Shown here piece after piece: positions 13,976 to 24,874 of a stretch of DNA of 39,592 nucleotides. The notes beneath the pieces are model-generated. The model had not been told where the DNA came from. It saw only the letters and a program-made list of their open reading frames with translations, and did not search any database. Every line of letters starts with the position of its first letter. Positions within the stretch are counted from its first letter, which is position 1. The position numbers and the translations under genes are program-made. The stretch is from Pelargonium cotyledonis (taxonomy: Eukaryota; Streptophyta; Magnoliopsida; Geraniales; Geraniaceae): NCBI GenBank assembly GCA_036897625.1, contig JAYMTA010000123.1, forward strand, positions 1-39,592, in the 5' to 3' direction.

Positions 13976-16900
13976 TCAAACCATGTATGTCATGCCAACC
14001 TGCATCAGATGTGAGTGAGGTACACTCAAATTCGCTATCCCTCTCCGGCAGTTCTTTCTCAAGAAGGCGTAAAAGTAATTTATAGCTAGCTTCTTAAAGA
14101 ACCAGGAATCCTTCCTTGCCCTAATGTCACCGTGGCCGAGAAGGTAGACAACACCAGATTCTTTGGCCTTGCGTATGAAGGATAGTTCACGGTCAAGGCT
14201 GAACTCTGGATCGGTTGCTGTTGGGTCAATAGCAGGCTCTGGCTTCACCTCTGCCGAGGTGCTTGCTTCACTGATGGGCTTGCTTTGATCATTGTATTTG
14301 GAGAGGAGAGGGACACCGAGTGAGTAGACACTTCCATTAGGAGCTATGAGAACCCTTGAGAAAGAGGACTCTTCCTCAGAATCTGAGTCGTCATCGTCCC
14401 CATCGCTCTCTAACAACCGATCCTGAGCTTCCCGACGAATGAACTTCTCAAGACTCTCAATCAGCAGTTGCTCAAATGTCTGGTGATTCTCTTTCCGGAC
14501 ATCCTTGTAGCCATACCTGTTGATATGATAAGTGCACATGTAATATGTGGGGAAAAAGAACAATAGAGTAGAGCTGGCAATAGTGGCCCAAACAAGCACG
14601 CAGCCGAAATCTAACCCACATTTTTGCAGGTTCAAGTCACATAAAATATACCCGATTAATTTTTGGGTCGGGTATTGTTTACCATGTGAAAATTACTGGT
14701 CATGTCGGGTTCGGGTTAGGTCCTCCCAATCTCAACCAGGAAAAAACCCAACCCAAAACATGAAATTTTGACCGCTCTATAAAATAGAGGAATTGAATAT
14801 AGATGTGATTGAGCACCATACCTGGCGATACAACGGAATATATGGTAACTTTTGGGGCAAACTCGCCGGAAAAGAAACCTTTCACCTTGAGGGACCACAG
14901 GAACTGGAACATACTTGATGCACACAAATATTACCATAGAGTGGATTGCTGGGAGAGTGGTCAGGAAATGGCCAAAAATTGCTGGTACTCCCTTGGCCAG
15001 CTCATTATAAAGCAAGCCAATGCCAGGAGCTCTGATTGTGCCAAGATTGCAACCCAGTTCCCGCATCAAATCCATTGATAACTTTTTCCTGACTTCAGTT
15101 TCATACTTAAGCTTGCTCCCGTAATTCCATATGTACATAATAAAAAACATGACTAAAGAAAAAACTAATATGATCCAACTTCCATCAGTGATACTCCATA
15201 AAACTGATGAAAAGAAAGTTAGTTCAATCCCCAGGAAGAAAACCAGAAAACTTAGCACTATGACGATGTTTATCTGCCATATAAGAAGCATAACAATGGT
15301 TACTAAAATTGTAGTCATCATCATTACTCCCAGCTCAGCAATGCCTATCAAACAATAAAAATACAAAAACAGATAAGAAGCATGAACAGATTACTACAAA
15401 ATTATACTACTTTCATTCCATGAATGAGAGAATTTTCACAAACAGTAGCAGAAAATATACACTCATCTTCACATCATTCCAAAGTACCAAATAGGACAAC
15501 CTTGGATTCATAATCTACAATCCAAGCATTGGCAACTTAGGACATAAATTTGGATTTCTGGAAACGTGAATGCAACTCGGGAAAAGTACAGGTGTACAGA
15601 ACTAGCAAATATTTCATCTATATGAGTTCAAAATAATATGAAGAATGAATTATAAGCCATCTATCCTTGTCTACCTTGAACCTCTGCTACATTCCCAAAC
15701 ACATCCCTCAACTAAGCAAAACCAGAAAAGTGCAAAAGCCTCAATGGAAGTACATAACGTTCTTTTCCATATATCAACAAGATAAATATAGATAAATATT
15801 AGTAATAACCCATTAGTTTGGACCTTTAAATATGAAGAGTCTATCTTTACCCAACAATATATCAAGAAAAAATAAATCTGATTACAACTTATACTTTCCA
15901 TAGTAAAGGACTAAATATGTTACAACGGTTTACATCAAAATAAACAGAAGAATAGACAAGTTTATGATTGTATCCACCATTAGAAACTCTGAGATATCAT
16001 GGATGTGGCTTAATGCGACACAACCAAAAAGAGGAAAAAATAAATCTTTTTCCAATGCAAAAAAAAAAAAAAATTGATTGAAAGAATATTGATGTATCCC
16101 ACAGATATATGCCGTGAAAAACTTGTCTTCTATCAAACAAAATCCAAATCAATAGTCTTTTGGAGTAAACAAATCTACCAGAGAACCTTCTTGTGACATT
16201 AGCATTTTTATTTAACAAACATTGCAAGCGAAAAATCCTCAAGTCAACAATATGTCATTTTGTTACTTGGAAACTATAAACAGTTCGATTAAGTGGGTTA
16301 GTAGAAGTTCTTAGGAAAATTTTAATTAAGAAAAAATAACAGGACGCTGCCATATATTTCGCATAAAATTCAATACAGCTCCCTCTATTTGAATAACATT
16401 CTCCATGAACTATTGTTGTAGTGTAAGGAATTCAACAAATGGCATCATTTTGATTCTTTAAAAGCACATTAAGACAAGACAGAGAGCTCAAGTAGGAACA
16501 GTAGAGAAATCTCTTATATGAAATCAGCAGAAATTAAGACAATCCACCAGATCTTAAATGGTTATAGGATGAAATCGTATCTTTGAAACCAAACAAATCT
16601 AAATAGCTACAGGTAGATTTGGGTAAATGATAAATGAACCCACCAAAATCATTTCATACATGGAAAAAAAAACACAAACAAAATGGAAACCTAACATTAA
16701 ACAAAAACAATGTATTAATATATTACCATATGCATTTCCAATCTCGTTAATGCTTGAGATGGAGCAGACAAGCACCACGCAAACGACCAGTAAAAACCAA
16801 TTGATGACAGGGATATAAATCTGCCCCATAAACTTTCTGGAGGTATGAATGATTTTCAGGCGTGGAAAGCAACCAAGAGCTGTAGATTGTTTTATGCATG

Positions 16901-19900
16901 AAAAAGTGGCTGTCGTCATTGCCCGACTTGCAATCAGTGCCGCAATATTAGCTATGAATAAGACAGGCCAAAAGGCACTACCTGCAAACAGCACACTAAG
17001 TATAAAATCTGCATTTGTAAAGCAATAAAGAAATGCAGCTACAATTTTCAAACGGTATGATATAGAGCTTCAATACAGCTCTAAGAAAATATTAGTTATC
17101 CACAATGCCCAAGAAATATCATAGACCTCAATAGTCAATAAACAAAGAAGCTTACTTGGGATAGAAGAAAAGAAAGCTTGCTCTGAGTTTTCATTGTTCT
17201 CCAAAAGGTAAGCAGCTTGACCCATGTAACCCAATAGCAGGCAGGGAAGCACAAGAAACACAAAAGTAAGCTGCAAACAGCCACTATTGGATAAATTAAG
17301 AACGTAGTTAATTAGATACAGATTAGCAACAATGCAGAATAGAACCATTAACTGGTAACCATGACTATCATTTGACTTTTATAGAAAAGTAATACAATCT
17401 AATCCAAGTTGGTTCTAACCTGAACTGATCGAACTGAAAAGTAGCAAAGATCTGCAAACATAGCCTCGGAACCTGAAGCATTATACATGATCAAAAACAG
17501 TGAAAGGAAAAATTAATAATAATAAGATCAATTAGCTACCCATTAGTGTAATATTTCAAGTTCCTTCTACAAGTAAACAAATTATTGTACTAGTACAAGT
17601 TTTAGTCTAGTTCCATCGACATCTTACTCATCCAAGGTATCTTTGACTTGTGCAATGATATGGGCATGCATAGTAGAAAACATGAACAAAAGGTACCAGA
17701 CATTGCAACTACAAAAAATCTGCCAAAAAGAAATGTGCATGGCAATATATGTTTCTTTTCTTTGACATTATAGCACTTACCAAATGTGCTTATACCCAAC
17801 TCGAGCTGTGTAAGCATGCTTATCATGACTTTATTACAATGTGTAACTTGCATGATAAAAGCGTGCATCTTCATGAAATACACGATTCTAACATGAAAAA
17901 AACCTAGTAATATATAAATTCACAATGCACACACATTGAATTGGTTTTACAAAAATAATCTAATATAAAAATATAGCTGGTATTTTTCACTCTTAAGATC
18001 TGATATACCAGATCGACTTATTACCTGTTGCACATAGAAGACAACCCCCTAAGGAATACCAAGCTTTAGTTGAGTTCCTTTCAAAGTAGTAGTAGATGTG
18101 GACTGGATTAAAGGCCTTCAAGACAGTGCTATCATATTTAACAATGTTATAAATCCCAATGCCTGCGAGAGAACAAAACCATATGAACAACGCAGGGCCT
18201 ACTGCCAATCCCACTTTACTTGTCCCAAACTTCTGTACGCTGAACAAAATTACAAGAAAGGCAACTGAAATCATCACCACTTGATCTGCGCAAACAAAAT
18301 GAAGAGAAAAACTAGTCAACTCATTGCCACACCTACTTTGATTTGATATAATGCTAAATGAAAGGCTATCTTAAGCATAAATATTAGAAAAACAAAAACA
18401 ACATTTCATGCCCAATCAGGCAACCTCCACAGAAGGTCAATATTTCCAAAAGTGGTCTAAGTCAAAGAGAAAGGTTATCCTAAATTTCTGACCAACAATC
18501 TGACTCTAGTAAAAAATGTCTATGGAGCAGTTTAAACTGCATTATAAAACTTAAGTAGTAATAATCATTAGCAAGGGGCAGCCAAACTAGGAGCATAGAG
18601 AATACAATGAACGCAGGAGATAGAAATTGCCACAACCTGTTTTTTTCTCTCTTTCTATATTAAGGTGTTACACTGCAACTCCTTTTGTAACAGATATCAT
18701 ACCATAAAGGACGGGTCATACAATTTTGAAACTCCAAACCCACTCTGACCTCACTTAGAAGATAAGACTTACCACCAGTGTTATACATAAATGGAAGAAT
18801 GATTTTTGTTCATTATATGTGTTAAGGAAAAAAAAAATTCATCACAACTGGTCATCTATATCTACAGAACTGTGTCAAATAACCAGATAAAGAACGATAA
18901 GAATTGAAATTTTCATTTACAAAAGGATTGATTACCTTGCTCAATTGCATCTACCCCAACCTTAAGACCACCCACTGCTGACATTACTGCATTAAGAAAC
19001 ATAAATGAAAAGGAAAAATAAAAGTCAAATCCTAAGTATAAGTAAATCCAGCCTTCACATAATGTTCACCAGTAAAGTACATAAAGAAGAGTGCCCAAAA
19101 GAAAGAGAACAGAAAAAAAGGGGAGAAAAGCATAAACAAACCAGACATTGCTGGTGTGACAACCCCATCGGCAATAACCATTGCAGTGCCAGCTAGTACC
19201 AACATTAAAAGAAGCTTTTTCAGAGTTAGGGAAGTCTCAAGTCTTTCCTTGATTTTTAATGATCTCTCAAGTTCAGCAGAAGGAACTTTTAGCTTGAAGC
19301 TTGATATACGGGTATCTGAAGGAAGCTGATTTGGAAGAAGGCTGACCTTTGCATGACGGCAAATCAAAGAGTACAAAGCAAACGTACCACCTGAAACATT
19401 AAAGTAAAACACACTTCTATTACTGGCAAACAAAACTTAATACAAATAAGTGTCTCTCCTTGTGTGCATCAAGATATATTGAAGGCCCGATTATAACATC
19501 AAGTATACCTTCACCATCATCATTGGCCCAAAGAACAACAAGAACATACTTGACCAAGGGGATCAAGATTAGAGTGTATATGACCAGAGACAATGCACCA
19601 ATAACATCTTCACTTCCATTAACAGGTGACTTGCTAAACATTACACTGAACGTATATAGAGGACTTGTTCCCACATCACCAAAGACAACCCCAAGAGTCT
19701 GACAAGCAAGTACAATTTTCCTTCCAATACTATAGTCCTGCAAATAAATTGAGACAATTAAGATGGCAAATCCTTATCATGCTGTTAGTAGCCTATCCAC
19801 ACTACAGTAATCAGTAACATGAACTTAACTAACACTTCATCTTTTACATGTTCATAAAGCTGATATAAACCGTTTTATTGATGCAACAGGCTACGTAACC

Positions 19901-20947
19901 AAGTGTTTCCCAAGGCTAATTTACCCAGTGTCACCTAAGGGATAGCCATCAGCAGGAACAGAAAAAAATGATATTGCATTATTGTGCATAAAATAGATAA
20001 CCAAAAGGTCATTAAGCCTAAATGAACTGACAATGACTATATTAATATTATTATTTAAAACATGAAAAAATTGCCTATCATCACATAATGTTTGAGGCTA
20101 CAACAAATAACTAGTGAAAAGTGTAGATGCGATCATTCCAGCAAAGGTTTAATTAATCTGCTAATGGAAATACCAAAATACTGCTTAACCTGACTTTACT
20201 TGGAGATTGTAAATTCTTAAATTCTTAATTTCAATTTAAATATATTACAGCTCGACTATAAGCATTTCCTGAAGTGTTCCTGGAGCTAAGTATTGCAAGA
20301 TAGTAACATAGTACAATCACAAACGACACATCTAGGTGAAGGAGATGATTGAGGCTTCAGCTCAGGTCTTAACACTGAAGAAGCGTAAGGATAAGAAGAA
20401 CAGAACACTTTGAAGAACGAGGCTGATGATCATTGAGTTTTACTACTGATGAAAACTATCTACACTTTACATCAAAGAATTTACTATGGACATAAAATTA
20501 ATTACAAAGCCCATGCCAATTACACCATAGCATATAAAGAAACATTAAAACAGTACTTAATCTAAAAATTTATATTATCTTTCAATTCAGTACAAGTAGA
20601 TTTGCAAGACTCGCCACTTAACCAGACTAACAGATAATCAAACTTCAGAAACAAAATCACTGAATCAAAATCAAAGAGAGCTATCAGTAACAGACCTCGT
20701 ATTCACTCCTATGGGCACCAGGGACCTCGAGAGCTTCAACGTCGAAGGAATCGATGCGCGGTCCAGTCCGAATCAACCGCTGCTCAGCACTATCATCTTC
20801 ATCAGAATCGGCAAGCTGGTGCTCGTCGTCATCCTCCCCGATCTCAGAGTCGTCCTCGTCCTGGAACACCCAGCGCGACTCCGTTGAGTCCATCGACGGT
20901 AATTCGCCGTTCTCATCCCTCTCAGAACCCTCATTATCATCCGCCAT
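13976..20947 (-). CDS. KUP7: KT/HAK/KUP potassium transporter, KUP7-like (complete)
   Basis: K+ (H+-coupled) membrane transporter of the HAK/KUP/KT family; Arabidopsis KUP7 acts in root K+ uptake and xylem loading. Ten exons, in transcript order: 20947-20696, 19737-19509, 19390-19142, 18986-18936, 18285-18025, 17472-17420, 17270-17156, 16981-16727, 15344-14822, 14516-13976. They sum to 2529 nt, 842 residues plus TGA, close to the 858 of AtKUP7. The start at 20947 is the first in-frame ATG and opens [14 protein letters not shown], matching the acidic KUP7 N-terminus. Visible blocks: [19 protein letters not shown] (family signature, exon 2), [29 protein letters not shown], and the long cytosolic tail with [18 protein letters not shown], an acidic serine-rich stretch, and the C-terminus [18 protein letters not shown]. 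About twelve membrane helices are expected in exons 2-9. The gene is divergent from the SR gene and convergent with the copper ATPase. Confidence 0.96.
14569..14779. mobile_element. Short non-autonomous hAT-like MITE in the last KUP7 intron
   Basis: The left end TAGAGCTGGCAA is matched in inverse at the right end, which reads TAGAGCGGTCAA on the other strand. An 8-bp direct repeat lies outside, CAATAGAG at 14561-14568 and AAATAGAG at 14782-14789, with one mismatch and two extra bases at the right junction. Internal sequence is rich in (A)CCCGACCC/GGGTCGGG words typical of such plant elements. At 211 bp it fills most of the 305-bp intron 14517-14821. There is no transposase. Confidence 0.65.
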
Positions 20948-21633
20948 TTCCAGATTCAACGAAAAATGACAATTCACATCAAGTTACAGCATTTCCAGGC
21001 CAAATTCACCAAATTTGAGAGAATAAGCTCATAATTAACGGACAAACAGCAGAGAAGCTACACAACAACACAAGCGAGGATAGATTTCAGAGAGACATTG
21101 ATGGCAAGCGCGAGAGAAAAGTAAATCAGTTGAAGATCAGTCGACGACCAGAGAAGAGAAATGGTAGGGCTTTTCCGGAGGAGAAAGGGGATTGTGGTTT
21201 TTAGGCTGAATTTGGAATGGAAAGTGTAAGGGAGAGAGAGCGTGGGGATCACGCGATGGACGAAAGAAGGCAAATAAAACGAGTGTCTTCTGCTTAACTA
21301 CTCCACTGTATCTTTTTTCTGAAAATTATTTTATTTTAATATTTATTTAACCCTATAAAAAAATTATTTCAATTTTTTCTTTTTGAAAATAAATATACTA
21401 CTATACAATTAAAATAAATCGACGATTATAAATAAAAAAAAATTCGAGGGAGCATTATAAAATTATACATTTTTAAAGCTCAACCAGGCATTTCCATAAC
21501 GCGCCACCTCAATCCTTCGACGCTCAGCGCTCTAGATTGTTCGCGAAGCTTCTTCAAGCTCCCTCCGACCACAAACCCTAATTTAGTATACGAAAAGCAC
21601 CAAATCGCTCCTCTGCAACAACATTTCACATAA
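20948..21633. promoter_or_regulatory. Shared divergent upstream region of the KUP7-like and SC35-like genes
   Basis: 686 bp lie between the two start codons, so 5' UTRs and core promoters of both genes must share it. A CT/GA-rich tract sits near 21175-21245 and an AT-rich core at about 21300-21475. No convincing TATA box was assigned to either gene. An unsequenced 5' UTR intron in either direction cannot be excluded. Confidence 0.6.
21573..21581 (+). promoter_or_regulatory. telo-box (AAACCCTAA) upstream of the SR protein gene
   Basis: The exact motif AAACCCTAA lies 53 bp upstream of the SC35-like ATG. Telo-boxes are a known promoter or 5' UTR element of plant genes expressed in dividing cells, such as translation and RNA-processing genes. 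The position fits a role near the transcription start; function is inferred. Confidence 0.5.
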
Positions 21634-24544
21634 ATGTCTCACTTCGGAAGGACAGGTCCTCCGGACATCAGCGACACCTACTCTCTTCTCATCCTCAACA
21701 TCAGCTTCCGTACGCTCTTTCGCTCTCTCTGGCTCAGTTCGTGCATGTCTCTATCTGTGCATGTAAGGTCCGATTTACTCACTGTGCTGTTTTTTTCCTG
21801 GGAATTTTTTTCAGGAACAACCGCGGATGATTTGTTCCCGCTATTTGACAAGTACGGCAAGGTGGTGGACATCTTCATCCCCAGAGATCGAACGTTAGTT
21901 TTTATGTGTATTATTATTTATCATCTAAAATTGTTTAATTCCATGATTTGTTTGAAAAATAATGGAAGATTACGTGAAATTGGAATATGAGATACAAAAT
22001 CTTTTTATTTAGTTGCAATTTTGTGTTTAGGTCCTTTAGGATGCTCAATTAGAATACTAAGTAAAACATTTGAGCAAGTTTTCTGAGACATATAATTTTT
22101 TTTGAATATATATACAATATTATTTTTTTTGTAATTAGAATTGGTAAATATGCCAAGTTTTTGTTTCATGTATGTATATTAAATCTTAACATGAGAGTTG
22201 GTTACCTGGTACCTGAATTTTCACATTTTTATTGTTCTGTATGGAATTTAGAACTGGTGAGTCTCGAGGCTTTGCCTTTGCGCGATACAAGTACGCAGAC
22301 GAGGCACAGAGGGCAGTGGAAAGGCTAGATGGTAAGCATCGTTCTGGTGTAGTATTCCAGTATTCTACTCTCTTTTTGATGTAAGAGAGAAACTTTATGA
22401 GATTTGTCACTCATTAAATTTAACTATCTTCAGGAAGAGTGGTTGATGGTCGTGAGATAACAGTTCAGTTTGCCAAGTATGGACCAAATGCAGAAAGGAT
22501 GTAAGTACTTAATATGCTCTCAAAATTTGATGTTCTTGTAATTTTTGTACTTTGTAGTCGACTCAAAAGATTTGTACTCCTGTCTTGGTTCCCATTTTGA
22601 GAATTAAGAAGTTAGTTTGTGTTGTATATTTCCTCATGTATATCATTGACATGTGTTGTGATAAACTCAAGGGATACATGACTAACGTCCTAAAAAAGGA
22701 AAAAGCAAACTCATTTTTGGGACAAAAATAAGATGAATAGGACACTCATTTTGGGACAGAAGGATTAATTTCTTCAATTGGTCTTGAGATTACTTTTAAC
22801 ATCTATTGAGATGTGCAAATGGTTGTATTAATCTGCATATACTGTACCTTTATTTTGTGTCATACTAAGAAGGTGTAGATGGTGAGAATTGTCTTTTGAC
22901 TCTACTGCTATTTTTCATTTTTCATGTTAGTCATAAAGGAAGGATTATTGAAGCAGCTCCAAAGTCAAGAAGTCGCAGTCCTCGGAGGAGGTAAGTTTTA
23001 ATTTCTGACTAATTTGTAGTAGCTTATAAGTTGATCAATGTGCTCAACCTTTGTGCTGTACTTTGTGGTGTTATATCTCTAGTCTGGTTGTAAATGGATT
23101 CTCAGTGTCAAGCTGTATTGGGTAATTATCATCATAAGGGATCACTGCTTTTTCCCTACCATTTATGGGGAAATCACCTCTTCAGTCTTCATCTCTTATT
23201 TTCTTATCGTAATCTCTTTCTGGATATAATTGAACTGCTGACATTTTTTGAAACATAAGGCTAACAAAAATTATTTTATTTGTTGATGTTTTACAGTTAA
23301 TTAAGCTGTAACTTTGTTGTCCATTGGTTCGGTAGATTAAGGACTTGTTTTGCAAACCCTCTGAGATGGTTAGAAACTTTTAGCCATGTATTAATGTCCA
23401 TATTTATGCTCACAGAAAGCTGTAATCTCTTTTTAGTAATCTTTAAATTTGATATGTTTTAAGGGGTAAAATAGTTACTTTCTGCATATTGAATTGCTTT
23501 TTCCGACAATTTTTTAAACCCCCGGAGTTTTCTCTGTATCGGATGGTTAATTTTTTGACTTGTTAATTTTTCTTTTGGAGATGTTCTTAGGGTGCCACGT
23601 GTAGGTTCAGCCACTTTGAAGGCTTGACTGGGTTCATGAGCTTGGTGATATTTGTAGTTCTTAAAATGTACCTGATAGATTGGTGCTGCTGGGGAAATGG
23701 GAGATGTCTCTTATGCCCAAATAACACTGCAGTGGAAGAAACTGTTTTCTGAACTTGATGATGATTTATCTCAGCGAAATTTGTTTCTGCACTTCATTCT
23801 GAAACTAGCTTAACGAGTTGAACACATGTTTCTGTTGTGAGTTTCTTTAATCTAATGAATGCTGAAGGGATTACCTTGGAAATCTTTATGAACAATCCTT
23901 ATAAATCATTTTTGAGGTTGTTCTCCGAGCTATTTTGTGACACTGATTATTACTCGTTTTAGTTACCGAGATGATTACAGGAGAAGGAGTCGCAGTAGAA
24001 GTTGGGATAGGTATGATCGTGACAGGGATCGTGGTCGGTACAGGGATAATCACCGTCGAAGTAGGAGCCGCAGTGCCAGTCCAGATCGCTATAGAAGCCG
24101 GGGTAGAGGCCGATATGATGATGAGCGATATAGTCGGAGTCGATCAATTGAGAGGTTATAAATTAGAGCATGGTCATCATTTGCTTCTTCAGCTGTTTTC
24201 ATTATTATTGTTTTCACTGCTGCTTTTTTGCTTCCCTTTGTGATACTAAACATATTTCACATGACAGTGCCTCCCCTGTTCGGCGTAGCCCTACTCCTCG
24301 AAGGAGTCCATCACCACGCACGACTCCTGAGGGTGAAAGTCCAGACAGACGCAGCCATAAGAGACTGTCCCCAACTGCTCGGAGTGTTTCACCACAAGGT
24401 GGACCAGGTGGTTCTCGAAGCCGATCCCCTAGTAAATCCAACGTTGATGTAAGGCATTTCCCTTGACGTTTCTCTATCTGCATATGTTGGTGTCAATAGT
24501 GAGACTAATTCAACTCATATTTATTTTAACTTTTGCAGGACTGA
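21634..24544 (+). CDS. SC35: SR splicing factor, SC35-like (complete)
   Basis: Serine/arginine-rich pre-mRNA splicing factor of nuclear speckles that binds exonic enhancers and recruits U1/U2AF. Exons: 21634-21709, 21815-21893, 22252-22331, 22434-22500, 22931-22990, 23963-24154, 24268-24448, 24539-24544. They sum to 741 nt, 246 residues plus TGA. The N-terminus MSHFGRTGPPDISDTYSL matches plant SC35. One RRM spans about residues 16-94, with RNP2-like LLILNI and RNP1 RGFAFARY. A short hinge (KGRIIEAAPKSR) follows, then an RS domain with SRSRSPRR, RRRSRSRS and SRSRSASP blocks and proline-rich SP/TP repeats. The second-intron donor choice (AAC|gttagt) gives R-T-T-G-E where relatives usually have R-R-T-G-E; it is the only phase-compatible join seen. 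The 972-bp intron after exon 5, just upstream of the RS exon, is a plausible site for alternative splicing as in other SR genes. Confidence in identity is high. Confidence 0.95.
22577..22765. mobile_element. Degenerate Stowaway-like (Tc1/mariner) MITE in an SC35 intron
   Basis: Left end TA-CTCCTGTCTTGGTTCCCATTTTGAG and right end, read inversely, TA-ATCCTTCTGTCCCAAAATGAG show the CTCC(G/T)TCCCA-type ends of plant Stowaway MITEs with a TA on each side. It is about 189 bp, non-coding, in the intron 22501-22930. The ends are imperfect, so the copy is probably old. Confidence 0.55.
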
Positions 24545-24874
24545 GGGGTTGCATATCGGAACAAACTTGTGAAACATACTGAGTAGTGTATTTGTTATTG
24601 GCTCTGTGTTGAGTACTGTCTGAATTGTGCATGTTGTTATCAGCATTCTTAGCTTTAATATTGGTAGTATATTATGCCAAACCTAGCAATATATCTAATT
24701 GGGGCTGTGTGCTCGTTTAGTCTTTAGTGGAAAGGAAATTTACTCTTTGTTGACTATTCTGTGTTGCAATTTAGCCTTTGGCACCTCATCTTTTTGGATA
24801 TGCATGGTTTTTTATTTTTTTTAAACTTAAAGTTTATAGCGGGTTGCCGGGTTTATTTGAACAACCCTACTTAC
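24545..24874. other. SR gene 3' UTR and junction with the truncated polygalacturonase
   Basis: 330 bp separate the SC35 stop from the last polygalacturonase exon on the opposite strand. The first part should be the SC35 3' UTR. No remaining polygalacturonase exon and no other gene was seen. An A-rich run (TTTTTTATTTTTTTTAAAC near 24809) marks the edge. Confidence 0.6.

Noticed and set aside
14641-14771. Repeated CCCAACCC/GGGTCGGG words as a possible telomere-like or G-quadruplex array
   Set aside because: The repeats are irregular and are explained by the interior of the hAT-like MITE at 14569-14779.
20948-20977. Longer N-terminus for the KUP7-like protein (MNCHFSLNLE before MADD)
   Set aside because: The codon at 20977 is GTG, not ATG. 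The first in-frame ATG is at 20947 and matches family N-termini.
23971-24243. 90-codon Val/Gly/Ile-rich open frame overlapping the SC35 RS exon
   Set aside because: It is the +1 frame of the arginine-rich repeat codons (CGA/AGT runs read out of phase), not an independent protein.
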